A stretch of DNA of 64,000 nt from Caribbeanibacter sp964518305. GTDB lineage: Bacteria > Gemmatimonadota > Gemmatimonadetes > Palauibacterales > Palauibacteraceae. Positions within the stretch are counted from its first letter, which is position 1; each line of letters begins with the position of its first letter. The notes under the pieces are model-generated. The model saw nothing but the letters and a program-made list of their open reading frames with translations. It made no database searches and was not told the DNA's origin. This document shows, in pieces, positions 42,152-51,151 of the stretch. A program made the position numbers and the translations under genes. Location of the stretch: the NCBI GenBank assembly GCA_964518305.1, contig CAZFDK010000003.1, forward strand, positions 47,306 to 111,305. The letters run 5' to 3'.

Positions 42152-44299
42152 ATGCCCTCTCTCTCGTCAGCGGACCCTTCGCCTCTCGACCGGGGCTGGC
42201 GGTCCCGCCCCCTCGCCCCTGCAGCCACCGCCGCCATCGCGCTGCTGGTCGCCGTCCTGGCACTCGCGGGACCGCTATCCGCCCAGGAGACGGAGGACGC
42301 GCCGGCGCAGCCACGGTCGATGACCCTGGTGGATCTGATCGGCATGCCCGAGGTGGGAGAACCGCGCCTGGCGCCGGACGGGGAACGCGTGGCCTTCGTG
42401 AAGGCGACGGCGGAGTGGGACCGAAATCGGAGCGTGGAGCACGTCTGGATCGCTCGGCGAGGCGGGGGCGACAGCTTCCAGCTCACCAACGGCGACGACG
42501 GGGAGGACTCGCCACGATGGGGGCCGGAGGGCGACCGGATCGCCTTCCTGGCCGATCGGTCGGATACCCTTGAGACGCAGGCCTACGTGATTGATCCCGA
42601 CGGCGGTGAAGCCCGGCGCCTGACCGCCCATCCCACGGCCGTCTCGGAGATCCAGTGGTCGCCGAACGGCCGCTGGCTGTACTACCTGGCGGCGGACGAG
42701 GTGCCGGCCGCCGAGGAGGCACAGCACGAGGCCGGCAACGACGTCCGGGCCTTCGAGGAGGAGTACGAGCAGCGGCACCTGTGGCGGGTGAACGTGGAGA
42801 CGGGTGACGGCGAGAGGGTGACCCGGGGCGACTGGTCGGTGACCGGATACACCCTCTCGCGGGACGGGAGGCGGATCGTCCACCACCGGGCCCCCACCCC
42901 TCTTCTGGACGACCTGAGGCGGTGGGAGGTCTGGGTGATGCCCGCGGACGGCGGGGAGGGGCGTCGGCTCACGAACAACGACGTCCCCGAGTACGGAGCC
43001 CGGCTCTCGCCGGGCGGGGACCGGGTGCTGTTCACGGCGGACGCCAGCGCCGGGTTCGACTTCTACTACAACTCGAACCTCTTCGTCGTCCCCGCCGACG
43101 GGGCCAGCGACCCCCGTCTTCTGCTGGAGGAGGAGCCCTTCGGGGTGGGGGGCGCGTCCTGGTCGCGGAGCGGGCGGCACATCTACTTCTCGGCCAACAC
43201 CGGGGCCCGCCAGGAGCTCTTCCGCGTGAGCGTCGCCGACGAATCGCTCCGGCGCCTGACGGCGGGGGACCACGCCGTGGACGACTGGAGCTTCAGGTCC
43301 GGCGCCGGACGTCACGTCTTCACCCTGGAGACACCGGAGGACCCGGGCGACGTGTGGACGCTCCCCTCGGACGGCGGGGAGCGCGCGAGAGTCACCCGGG
43401 TCTTCGACGACGTGGACGAGCGGTACCGTCTCCCCCGGCAGGAGCTGATCAGCTACGAGGGCCGCGACGGGACGGAGGTCGAGGGGCTCGTCTTCTATCC
43501 CCTGGACTACACGGAGGGCCAGCGGTACCCGCTCGTGGTACAGACGCACGGCGGGCCCGCGTCGTCCGACCAGTTCGGCTTCGGCTCCTCCTGGGACTAC
43601 CCGCAGGTGCTCACGGCCATGGGCTACGTCGTCTTCCAGCCCAACTACCGGGGCAGCACCGGCTACGGCGACGAGTTCATGCGGGACATGGTGGGGCACT
43701 ACTTCAACCAGGCCCATCGCGACGTGATGGCCGGCGTCGACCACCTCATCGACCGCGGGCTGGTGGACGGCGACCGCATGGCCAAGATGGGGTGGAGCGC
43801 CGGCGGGCACATGACGAACAAGATCATCACCTATACGGACCGCTTCCGCGCCGCCGCGTCCGGTGCCGGCGCGTCCAACTGGGTGTCGATGTACGCCCAG
43901 AGCGACGTCCGGATCTACCGCACGCCCTGGTTCGAGGGCACGCCGTGGCAGGAGGACGCCCCCATCGACGTCTTCTGGGAGAACTCGCCTCTCTCGGACG
44001 TGGCCAGCGTGAGCACGCCGACGCTCTTCCTGGTGGGAGAGGAGGACGACCGCGTGCCGATGCCGCAGTCGGTGGAGATGTACCGCGGCGTGAAGGCCGC
44101 CGGGGTTCCGACACACCTGTACGTGGCACCCGGAGAGCCCCACGGCTGGGACGATCTCCGCCACCGCCTCTTCAAGGCGAACGTGGAGCTGGCGTGGTTC
44201 GAGAAGTGGGTCCGGGACCGACCGTACGACTGGGTCCGCGCACCGGGAGACACGGAAGAGGAGACCTCTGTACCCGAATGGGTCCAGCGGCCAGATTGA
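42152..44299 (+). CDS. S9 family serine peptidase (acylaminoacyl-peptidase/DPP-like), exported
   Basis: A 715-residue peptidase from ATG 42152; the in-frame ATG at 42029 lacks a site and precedes no signal. The signal peptide ends near residue 46 (VAVLALAGPLSAQ). The propeller spans about 55-400 with repeats such as APDGERVAFVK and GPEGDRIAFLADR. The hydrolase domain (about 440-710) has Ser549 in KMGWSAGGHMTNK, the Asp in LVGEEDDRVPM and the His in APGEPHGWDDL. GW-S-AGG is typical of this subfamily, which removes N-terminal peptides. It lies 160 bp behind the isoprenoid operon and 5 bp before a lytic transglycosylase gene. Confidence 0.93.
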   Translation: MPSLSSADPSPLDRGWRSRPLAPAATAAIALLVAVLALAGPLSAQETEDAPAQPRSMTLVDLIGMPEVGEPRLAPDGERVAFVKATAEWDRNRSVEHVWIARRGGGDSFQLTNGDDGEDSPRWGPEGDRIAFLADRSDTLETQAYVIDPDGGEARRLTAHPTAVSEIQWSPNGRWLYYLAADEVPAAEEAQHEAGNDVRAFEEEYEQRHLWRVNVETGDGERVTRGDWSVTGYTLSRDGRRIVHHRAPTPLLDDLRRWEVWVMPADGGEGRRLTNNDVPEYGARLSPGGDRVLFTADASAGFDFYYNSNLFVVPADGASDPRLLLEEEPFGVGGASWSRSGRHIYFSANTGARQELFRVSVADESLRRLTAGDHAVDDWSFRSGAGRHVFTLETPEDPGDVWTLPSDGGERARVTRVFDDVDERYRLPRQELISYEGRDGTEVEGLVFYPLDYTEGQRYPLVVQTHGGPASSDQFGFGSSWDYPQVLTAMGYVVFQPNYRGSTGYGDEFMRDMVGHYFNQAHRDVMAGVDHLIDRGLVDGDRMAKMGWSAGGHMTNKIITYTDRFRAAASGAGASNWVSMYAQSDVRIYRTPWFEGTPWQEDAPIDVFWENSPLSDVASVSTPTLFLVGEEDDRVPMPQSVEMYRGVKAAGVPTHLYVAPGEPHGWDDLRHRLFKANVELAWFEKWVRDRPYDWVRAPGDTEEETSVPEWVQRPD

Positions 44300-44303
44300 T
44301 GCC

Positions 44304-46529
44304 ATGACCATCGAACGACCTCTCGTCGGACGGGTGCTGACGGCGGGCGCGGCCGCGGCGGCCGGGCTCCTGCTGTGGTCGGCTTCCGTTCCCTCCTCCG
44401 GGCCGGGGCCGGCGGACACCGAGAACCGCCCTTCTGTCGACTCCGGAGAGGAAACGGATCGGCTGGGCCGCCTCCTGGCCGTCCGGCCGCCGGATTCCGT
44501 CGAGGCGGAGGCGGCCCTGGCGACTCTCCGGAGGGGGGTGGAGCTGCTCGAGGAGGGCCGCACGGGAGCGGCCGACGACAGCCTGGCCGCCGCGGCCCGC
44601 GTCCTGACGGCGGCCGCCGACTGGATCGCACTCGGGCGCGCCCGGGTCGCCGCCTCGGACGGCGACACGCTCCGGGCACGACGGCTGCTTGCGGATCTGG
44701 ACTCGATCCCCTCGAGGCGATGGGCACGGTCCGTGGCCGTCACCGCCCTGGACAGCGCAGGCGCGCCCGGCGCCGCCGCTCGGGAGGCTCTCCGCTGGGC
44801 TGATGTCGCCGATTCGAGGACGGTGCGCAGCCGCGCGCTTCTCAGGGCCGGCCGCCTCTTCGCCGCCGCGGGCGAAGACGATCGGTCGCGGGACGCCCTG
44901 CGGCGGGCAGTCGAGAGCTACCCCCGGCGGACTCCGGCGCTGGAGGCGGCCGAGGAGCTGGAGGAGCGTAGCGGTCTCACCGCCGCGGAGGAGCTGGCGG
45001 TGGGACGCGCTTTCGCAGCCCACCGGGAGTGGAACCGGGCTCATTCCGCTCTGGAGCGGTACCTCTCGGCCACTGCCCCAGGGGACAGCGCCTCCGAGCG
45101 GAGCGAGGTGCGTCTGGAGTACGGACGGGCCCTGTACCGAGCGGACCGGCACCTGCAATCGATTCGCGAGGCCGAAAGCCTCCGTAAGGAGGCCCCGAAG
45201 CTGGCGCCGGAGGCCCTCCTGCTGGAGGCACGCGGGAGGCTCCGCTACGGCGGAGAGGCGGACGGGGTGGAGCTTCTGCGGGAGGTGGCACGGCGCCATC
45301 CCGAGGATCCGGCCGCGGGCGAGGCGCTGGCCGAGCTCGCCTCCCGCGCCGAGGAGGAGGGTCGGAGAGACGCGGCCCGGCGCCTCTGGGTTCGGGCCGC
45401 GGGCCACGCGGCCTCGGCGGAGACGGCCGAGCTCCGGCTCGTGCGGAGCGCGTCGCTGGCCTACATGGCCGGGGAGCACGATTCGGCTGCGGCTCTGTTC
45501 GAGGAGAGGAGCCGGCTCGCCGCCAGCTCTTCCGCGCGGCAGCGGAGCCTGTACTGGGCCGGACTGTCCCGGAGTGCCGCCAGCCAGGGCGTGGAAGCGC
45601 GGGAGCTGCTTCGTGCAGCCCTGCAGGTGGATCGCTTCAGCTACTACGGCACCCGGGCGGCGGAGCTCCTGGGCCGTCCGCTCCTGCCGGAGGACCTCCC
45701 GCCCGGTCCCTCGACGCCGGGCCATCTGGAGCGAGAGCTGACGAACGCCATGCTCCGGATGCGGGTGGCGAAGGCGCTGTCGCTGGACGCTGCGGTGGAG
45801 GGCGAGGCCGACCGGCTGGACGATCACTTCCGCCGGCACGAGGAGGGGCGCTACGCCCTGGCGGAGGCCATGAACGGAGGAGGATTCCCGATACGCGGGG
45901 TGCGTCTCGCCCACCGCATCAGGCTGAGCGGGGAGATGACGAACCTGCGCTTGCTGCGTGCGCTCTACCCGTTCCCCTACCGCGAGGACATTCGAACCAT
46001 GGCCACGCGGCGGGGGCTCTCACCCTTTCTGGTGGCGGGACTGATCCGGCAGGAGTCTCTCTTCGAGGCGGACATCGAGAGCAGTGCGGGCGCCATCGGA
46101 CTCATGCAGATCATGCCCGCCACCGGCCGTGACCTGGCTCGGGACCACGACCTCCGCGGCTTTCGGACGGCCGATCTCCGCCGCCCCTCGGTGAATCTCC
46201 GCCTGGGGACCGGCTATCTCACGGAGCTGATCGACCGCTTCGACGGTACCCTGGCCTTCGCCCTGGCCGCCTACAACGCGGGCCCGCACCGGATGTCGCG
46301 CTGGAGCCGGCGGGACTACGCGCAGAACCTGGACGTCTTCGTGGAAGGAATTCCGTTCCGACAGACACGCCGCTACGTGAAGTCCGTCCAGGCGCATGCG
46401 CGAATCTACGCGGCGTTGTACGGATGCGGCCGCCCGGGGACCGACCGCTACGAGCCGTGCGTGGGTCGCCGGGCGTCGCTGGATCTGCGGCCGAGCCGAC
46501 GTCCCGCCGCGGGGCTCTCCAGGCAGTAG
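44304..46529 (+). CDS. soluble lytic murein transglycosylase with a TPR-like N-terminal region
   Basis: A 741-residue protein that cleaves peptidoglycan to 1,6-anhydro muropeptides. A signal-like helix lies at about residues 11-30. Residues about 45-520 are helical repeats of the Slt70 superhelix type (AEEAL/AA-rich pairs, e.g. LLRAGRLFAAAGEDDRSRDA). The SLT domain covers about 570-710, with catalytic Glu584 in LIRQESLFEADIESSAGAIG, then GLMQIMPATG, LRLGTGYLTELIDRFDGT and AYNAGPHRM. It begins 4 bp after the S9 peptidase stop, and its end overlaps a convergent GNAT gene by 82 bp. Confidence 0.93.
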   Translation: MTIERPLVGRVLTAGAAAAAGLLLWSASVPSSGPGPADTENRPSVDSGEETDRLGRLLAVRPPDSVEAEAALATLRRGVELLEEGRTGAADDSLAAAARVLTAAADWIALGRARVAASDGDTLRARRLLADLDSIPSRRWARSVAVTALDSAGAPGAAAREALRWADVADSRTVRSRALLRAGRLFAAAGEDDRSRDALRRAVESYPRRTPALEAAEELEERSGLTAAEELAVGRAFAAHREWNRAHSALERYLSATAPGDSASERSEVRLEYGRALYRADRHLQSIREAESLRKEAPKLAPEALLLEARGRLRYGGEADGVELLREVARRHPEDPAAGEALAELASRAEEEGRRDAARRLWVRAAGHAASAETAELRLVRSASLAYMAGEHDSAAALFEERSRLAASSSARQRSLYWAGLSRSAASQGVEARELLRAALQVDRFSYYGTRAAELLGRPLLPEDLPPGPSTPGHLERELTNAMLRMRVAKALSLDAAVEGEADRLDDHFRRHEEGRYALAEAMNGGGFPIRGVRLAHRIRLSGEMTNLRLLRALYPFPYREDIRTMATRRGLSPFLVAGLIRQESLFEADIESSAGAIGLMQIMPATGRDLARDHDLRGFRTADLRRPSVNLRLGTGYLTELIDRFDGTLAFALAAYNAGPHRMSRWSRRDYAQNLDVFVEGIPFRQTRRYVKSVQAHARIYAALYGCGRPGTDRYEPCVGRRASLDLRPSRRPAAGLSRQ

Positions 46530-47392
46530 GCGGACCGGTCGGTCCCGGGGGGACGCCAGAGGGCAGCGACGCCGTACCCGCGCTCCAGGTAGTGGGTGAA
46601 GGCGGCCCGGGTCCGCTCCCGCCATCTCTGCAGCAGCTCCGGGTCCTCCGCCCGCAGGTCGCCCAGGTCGGGGGGAATCTCGAGCCGGACCCGCTCCACG
46701 TCCGGGAAGTCGGGATTGTCCCCGTCGGGGGCGTCGTCGGGACGGCCGACCTCGGGGGCGCGAGCGTACGGCGTGAAGTCCACCCGGCGGTCGCCGGAGA
46801 TCGCCTCCCGCGCCCGCTCGCCGTCCAGCTCCCAAAAGGCCAGCAGGCGGTCCGTCCCCAGGTCTCCGTGCAGGGGGCTGTCCGTGTCCCCGTACATGTC
46901 CGGGACGCAGGCCAGCACTTCCGTGCCGAGGGCGTTCAGGTTGAGGTGGGCGTTGCGCGCCACCATGGGGTCGAAGCTCCAGCAGGCGACCTCGATGCCG
47001 CACTCGAGCAGTTTCTTCCGCTGGAAGAGCTTCAGCCGGCGGCCGAGGCCCTCTCCACGACGATCCTCCCGGACCGCCAGCATGTGCGACCAGTGGTAGG
47101 GCAGGCCGTCCTCCAGGGCGGGAAACCCGAACACGAAGCCCAGCAGCTCGTCCTCGTCGAAGGCGCCCCCGACCAGACCACCGGTCTTCTGGTGGAGCTC
47201 CATGAGGAGCGCGGGCACCATGCCGTCGAAGCCCTCGCCCCAGGTCTCGCGCTGCAGATCCTCGCAGCGCCGGAACTCGTGCCGCTCGTCCAGTTGTCGG
47301 ACGGTGACGTCGTCGTCGGGCGGAGGCTCCGGGTCTTCCTGGGGGATGTCCTGCGGGGGCGCGTCGAGTCCTCTTCGGCGGGAGTCTGTCAT
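46448..47392 (-). CDS. GNAT-fold acetyltransferase (COG3375-like)
   Basis: A 314-residue predicted N-acyltransferase. The start ATG 47392 has only a weak ACCGAG site; an acidic, Pro-rich N-terminus precedes the fold. Conserved parts include ERHEFRRCEDLQRETWGEGF (about residues 37-56), LMELHQKTGGLVGGAFDED and the acetyl-CoA loop VREDRRGEGLGRRLKLFQRK (about 110-129), then IEVACWSFDPMVARNAHLNL. The arrangement matches the predicted acetyltransferase family COG3375. The substrate is unknown. It overlaps the transglycosylase end by 82 bp on the other strand and follows the Usp gene in the same direction, 38 bp away. Confidence 0.82.
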   Translation of the reverse strand: MTDSRRRGLDAPPQDIPQEDPEPPPDDDVTVRQLDERHEFRRCEDLQRETWGEGFDGMVPALLMELHQKTGGLVGGAFDEDELLGFVFGFPALEDGLPYHWSHMLAVREDRRGEGLGRRLKLFQRKKLLECGIEVACWSFDPMVARNAHLNLNALGTEVLACVPDMYGDTDSPLHGDLGTDRLLAFWELDGERAREAISGDRRVDFTPYARAPEVGRPDDAPDGDNPDFPDVERVRLEIPPDLGDLRAEDPELLQRWRERTRAAFTHYLERGYGVAALWRPPGTDRSAYCLESPAAGRRLGRRSSDARRPTHGS

Positions 47393-47430
47393 CTCGGTCG
47401 TGCGGGTGGGGAGAAGCAGGTGCGTCGCGA

Positions 47431-48327
47431 TCAGCCGACCAGCATCACCGGAAAGTCCGCGTGGCGAAGGAGCTTGCGGGCGGAGCTCCGGTCGCCCTGA
47501 AAGGCGGGTCGGGGCGCCACGAAGAGCCCGCATCGCTCGGCGCTGAGGAGCTCCGAGAGTCGCCCCGTCTCGGCCGGCGGGAGGCGACGGAACCGGGGCT
47601 GGATCCCCCGGTCGGCGAGCCACCCGCCCAGGCGCTCCGCCATCAGGCTTCCGGTATCGTCATCGTCGGCGAGCAGGAAGACCGTCAGCGGCGGCTGCTC
47701 CCGCCGGGAAAGCTCGGCGGCCAGCGCCACAGCCCGACGGCCAGCTTCCGTGCCGTCGTAGAGGGCGTGGACACCGAGGCCGAGCCGTGTGGCCCTGCGC
47801 AGGATCAGCACCGGAGAGGGGGCCTCGGTCACCAGCTCGTCCACGGTGGAGCCCGGCGGCTCCTTATAGGAGCGTCCCGTGGCCCCGAGGGCCAGAAGGT
47901 CGCTGTCGCGGGCGGCTCGCCGCAGCTCGGCCGCTACCTCTCCGCGGAGTGTCGTGAAGCTCCACGGGACCTGCGCGCGCTCCGCCGCCTGCTGGAGCTG
48001 TCCCTGGATGCGACGGGCATGAGCCCTGAGCTGTCGCTCCAGGTCGCCCTGCTCGATCTCCCGAACCTCCTCCGAGAAGAGGCTGATCTCGCGGCACATC
48101 GACAGGCGACCCGCCCGCAGGAGGCGCTCCTCCTCGACGAAGGCTCCCCGGACCTCGGCGCCGGTGGCCGCGGCCAGCTCAACGGCGGCCTCCAGCGCCG
48201 CCGTGGCGTCCTCGGAGGCATCGACGGCCACCAGGATCCGCCGGATCAGGCTCTCGACGTCGCCGGCTCGCATCGTATTCTGGCCCGGAGCCTCTCGGTC
48301 CTGCTGCGAAGGTCGCTGTTCGTACAT
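47431..48327 (-). CDS. two-domain universal stress protein
   Basis: A 298-residue protein whose ATG 48327 lies two bases after the Lon-like stop, with that gene's GAGGAG as ribosome site, so the two are coupled. Domain 1 (about residues 28-185) has RRILVAVDASEDATAALEAA, a LLALGATGRSYKEPPGSTVDEL loop (the G-x2-G-x8-G-S/T ATP motif) and ends PSPVLILRR. Domain 2 (about 190-297) is more diverged (VHALYDGTEAGRRAVALAA) and lacks the ATP loop. Usp proteins bind ATP or dimerise to protect cells in stress. The pairing with an S16 protease is consistent with that. Confidence 0.88.
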   Translation of the reverse strand: MYEQRPSQQDREAPGQNTMRAGDVESLIRRILVAVDASEDATAALEAAVELAAATGAEVRGAFVEEERLLRAGRLSMCREISLFSEEVREIEQGDLERQLRAHARRIQGQLQQAAERAQVPWSFTTLRGEVAAELRRAARDSDLLALGATGRSYKEPPGSTVDELVTEAPSPVLILRRATRLGLGVHALYDGTEAGRRAVALAAELSRREQPPLTVFLLADDDDTGSLMAERLGGWLADRGIQPRFRRLPPAETGRLSELLSAERCGLFVAPRPAFQGDRSSARKLLRHADFPVMLVG

Positions 48328-48329
48328 CG

Positions 48330-50996
48330 CTACTCCTCGCCTCCCGTGGGGCCGGCGAACTCCATTCGCCGGTCGGCCAGTTCCGCGAGACGCTCTTCTA
48401 CAAGATAGTTGATCGTGCCCTCCGGGTAACGGCCCTCCTCGTCCCTCTCGCCCATGGACTCGCCGGTGAGGAGCTCCATGCCCTGGTTCACCGTCTCGAC
48501 GGGCCAGACGACGGCAGGTTTCCCGGCACGGCGGGCGTCCTCAGGGACGTCACCGAGGAGCGTCGCCGGCGGGCGGAACTCGACCGTCAGCGGAGCCTGC
48601 TCGAAGGGATCCTCAACACCATCCCCGACGTGGTCTTCGCCTTCGACCCGGTAGGTCTCGCCCATGTCGTTTATCATCTTAGTGNNNNNNNNNNGGTCCA
48701 CCGTCTCGACCGGCCAGACGTGGAACTCCCCGCGATCGATGGCGTCCACCACGTCCCGGCGCAGCATCAGGTGCTTGGTGTTGGAGGCCGGAATGAGGAC
48801 CCCCTGGTCGCCGGTCAGCCCCCTCTCTTCGCAGATGTCGAAGAAGCCTTCTATCTTCTCGTTCACCCCGCCGATGGGCTGGACGCGGCCGTGCTGGTTC
48901 ACCGAGCCCGTGACGGCCACCGACTGCCGGATGGGGACCCCGGCGATGGAGGAGAGGAGGGCGTAGAGCTCCGTGGACGAGGCGCTGTCACCCTCGATGC
49001 CGCTGTAGGACTGCTCGAACACCAGGCTCGCCTCCAGCGAGAGGGGTCGGTCGGTGGCGTAACGCCCTCCGAGGAAGCCGGCGAGGATCATGACCCCCTT
49101 GGAGTGGATGGGGCCGCCCAGCTCGGCCTCGCGCTCGATGTCCAGGACCTCCCCCTTGCCCAGACGGGTCCGGGCGGTGATGCGCGTGGGACGCCCGAAG
49201 GCGAAGTCGCCCAGATGGAGAACCGAGAGGCCGTTGACCTGGCCCACCTGTTCGCCCTCGGTGTCGATGTAGATCGTGTCCCGAAGGATCTCCTCCTGCG
49301 TCCGATCCCGCAGGCGGTCGGAGCGATAGATCCGCTTGTCTATGGCAGTCTGGACGTGCTCCGCCGTGACCACGTCCGCGTCCTGCTTGCTTGCCCAGTG
49401 GTCCGCCTCGCGGATCAGGTCCAGGACGCCGCGGCTCCGCACCGAGAGCTTCTCGGCGTCCCCCACCATCCGCGCGCTCCGCTCGACGACACGGGCGACA
49501 CCGCTCGGGTCGAAGGCACGGAGCTCTTCCTTCTGGATCAGGCTGCCGATGAGGCCCGCGTACAGCTGCTCGTTCTCGGCCGTGCGATCCACCTGGTCGT
49601 CGAAGTCCGCCGACACCTTGAAGAGGTCGCCGAACTCCGGGTCGAACTCCGAGAGCAGGTAGTAGAGAAGCCGGTCACCGAGCAGGACGATCCGGGTGTC
49701 GTGCTCGACCGGCTCCGGCTCCAGGCTGACGGTGCTCACCATGCCGATCATCTCCCGGAGCGAGTCGATGCGGATCTCGCCCGACTTCACCGCACGCTTT
49801 AGCGCCTCCCAGGCGTAGGGCTGGAGCAGCACCTTGCGGGCGTCCAGCATCAGGTAACCGCCGTTCGCCTCGTGCAGAGCCCCCGACTTGATCATGTTGA
49901 AGTCGGTGATCAGGGCGCCCATCTGGGCCAGGTACTCGGTCCGCCCGACCAGGTTCTGATAGGTGGGGTGGTCCTCGTATACCACGGGTGCGTGCTCGGT
50001 GTCCCCGTGGTCCACGAGCACGTTGACGCGGTACCGGCGCAGGGCCGGGTGCTCGACGACGCGCCGGACAGCTCCCTGCATGGGCCGACCGCCCCCTCCG
50101 GAAGCGCCTCCCCCGCCTCCGCCGGCCTGGTTGCCCTCGCCCTGGCCGATGATGGATTCGACGTTTTCCACGATATCGTCCTCGATCTCGGACAGGTGTT
50201 CGAGGACGGCCTCGTACTCCCTGTACTCCTGCCGGATTCCCTCCAGGAGCTCCCGAACCGTGTACCGCGCGATCTCCTCATTCAGCTCCTGCACGCGGTC
50301 CCGGGTCTTGCGCTGCTCGCGCGGGAGGCTCCGCAGGATACCCTTCAGCTCCTCCTGGAGCTCCTCCATCGCTTCCTCCAGGCGCTCCTGCTCCTGCTCG
50401 CTGAGCTCCTGGACCTGATCCGGAGGTACGATCTCGTCGTCACGGACCGGCGCGAAGACGAACCCGGCCGGCGTGCGAAGAAGGGCCAGGCCGCGCTCAT
50501 TGGCACGTTCCTGGAGCTCCTGGAACTTCTCCTGCTGCTCGGCACCGGCCTCCTCCTGGACCGCGGCCCGGCGGGTCTGGTACTCCTCGCTCTCGAACGC
50601 CGAGGTGAGGGCTGGACGCAGCTCACGGAGGAAATCGTCCACGTCCTCGGCCAGGCTCTCCCCCACGCCGGCGGGCACGCGCAAGAGACGTGGCTCGTCG
50701 GGATCCTGGAAGTTGTTGACGTAGCAGAGGTCGTCGGGGGGCTTCTCCTCCGAGGCCCGGTCCTCGAGGTAATGGCGGACCAGATTCTCCTTGTCCGTCT
50801 CCTCGGGACCGAGCGCGTAGATGTTGAAGCCCTCGCGCTCGGTGGCGATGCCGAACTGGAGGGCCTCCTCCGCGCGAGCCTGGTCGATGACCTCCGTCAG
50901 ATCATCGAGGTCCTCCGTCGTGCTGAAATCGAACTTCTCGGGATCACAGCGTCGGAGCGCCTCGTCGGCGGAGAGGGGCTGGATCTGGTCGGCCAA
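48330..50996 (-). CDS. Lon-related (S16) ATP-independent-looking protease, carrying an assembly insertion
   Basis: An 888-residue reading, or 818 once a 210-bp insertion at 48511-48720 is removed. TTG 50996 has AGGGAGGA upstream. The N-terminal half resembles the AAA_32/YcbZ-like Lon relatives. The position expected for Walker A reads ALGPEETDKENLVRHYL, with no GK(S/T), so ATP binding is doubtful. A coiled-coil, Gln/Glu-rich region spans about 170-300. The S16 protease domain is near the C-terminus, with Ser in EGDSASSTELYAL and Lys in GGVNEKIEGFFDI, the expected dyad. The reading frame crosses ten Ns. It probably removes damaged proteins together with the downstream Usp. Confidence 0.88.
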   Translation of the reverse strand: MADQIQPLSADEALRRCDPEKFDFSTTEDLDDLTEVIDQARAEEALQFGIATEREGFNIYALGPEETDKENLVRHYLEDRASEEKPPDDLCYVNNFQDPDEPRLLRVPAGVGESLAEDVDDFLRELRPALTSAFESEEYQTRRAAVQEEAGAEQQEKFQELQERANERGLALLRTPAGFVFAPVRDDEIVPPDQVQELSEQEQERLEEAMEELQEELKGILRSLPREQRKTRDRVQELNEEIARYTVRELLEGIRQEYREYEAVLEHLSEIEDDIVENVESIIGQGEGNQAGGGGGGASGGGGRPMQGAVRRVVEHPALRRYRVNVLVDHGDTEHAPVVYEDHPTYQNLVGRTEYLAQMGALITDFNMIKSGALHEANGGYLMLDARKVLLQPYAWEALKRAVKSGEIRIDSLREMIGMVSTVSLEPEPVEHDTRIVLLGDRLLYYLLSEFDPEFGDLFKVSADFDDQVDRTAENEQLYAGLIGSLIQKEELRAFDPSGVARVVERSARMVGDAEKLSVRSRGVLDLIREADHWASKQDADVVTAEHVQTAIDKRIYRSDRLRDRTQEEILRDTIYIDTEGEQVGQVNGLSVLHLGDFAFGRPTRITARTRLGKGEVLDIEREAELGGPIHSKGVMILAGFLGGRYATDRPLSLEASLVFEQSYSGIEGDSASSTELYALLSSIAGVPIRQSVAVTGSVNQHGRVQPIGGVNEKIEGFFDICEERGLTGDQGVLIPASNTKHLMLRRDVVDAIDRGEFHVWPVETVDXXXXTKMINDMGETYRVEGEDHVGDGVEDPFEQAPLTVEFRPPATLLGDVPEDARRAGKPAVVWPVETVNQGMELLTGESMGERDEEGRYPEGTINYLVEERLAELADRRMEFAGPTGGEE
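48505..48684 (+). pseudogene. fragment of a PAS-domain sensor gene, likely chimeric sequence inside the Lon gene
   Basis: Read on the plus strand in the frame starting CCA GAC GAC, this stretch encodes about 50 residues typical of a PAC motif followed by the next PAS domain: DDGRFPGTAGVLRDVTEE, then RRRRAELDRQRSLLEGILNT and IPDVVFAFDP. It has no start or stop, lies antisense within the lon-like gene and abuts an N gap. The joint to lon is at a shared CCAGACG. The last 30 bases (CGTTTATCATCTTAGTG) no longer look like PAS. I take it as misassembled DNA from elsewhere in the genome, not a gene here. Confidence 0.7.
48685..48694. other. assembly gap (10 N)
   Basis: Ten undetermined bases in the lon-like gene, between the chimeric PAS-like fragment and the right-hand copy of the 26-bp repeat. 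Confidence 0.98.
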
Positions 50997-51151
50997 GGTT
51001 CCTCCCTGACAGTCTCGGGTGTCGGTCGAAGCACGCCCGCGGCGTGCGTGGTGGCGCACCGTCGTCGGCGGCGGTCGCCGCACGTCAGCGACCGCAGGTA
51101 CGGTAGCGTGAGCACTGAAAGATATGTGCCGATCGCCTTCAGGATCGCCTC

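Larger units (their letters stand above)
48485..48720. repeat. 26-bp near-identical repeat flanking a chimeric insertion
   Basis: 48485-48510 (ending TCGACGGGCCAGACG) and 48695-48720 (ending TCGACCGGCCAGACG) match in 24 of 26 bases. Both encode the same Lon segment (VWPVETV). The distance between copies is exactly 210 bp, so collapsing them restores an uninterrupted Lon frame. Confidence 0.8.

Noticed and set aside
42275..44743. An 822-codon open frame antisense to the S9 peptidase gene
   Set aside because: It mirrors the coding gene on the other strand, lacks family motifs, and is Arg/Pro/His-rich as expected for antisense frames in GC-rich DNA.
48505..48684. A PAS-domain sensor gene located here
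   Set aside because: The PAS-like stretch has neither start nor stop, lies inside lon and beside an N gap, and is bounded by a lon repeat, so it is treated as chimeric sequence.
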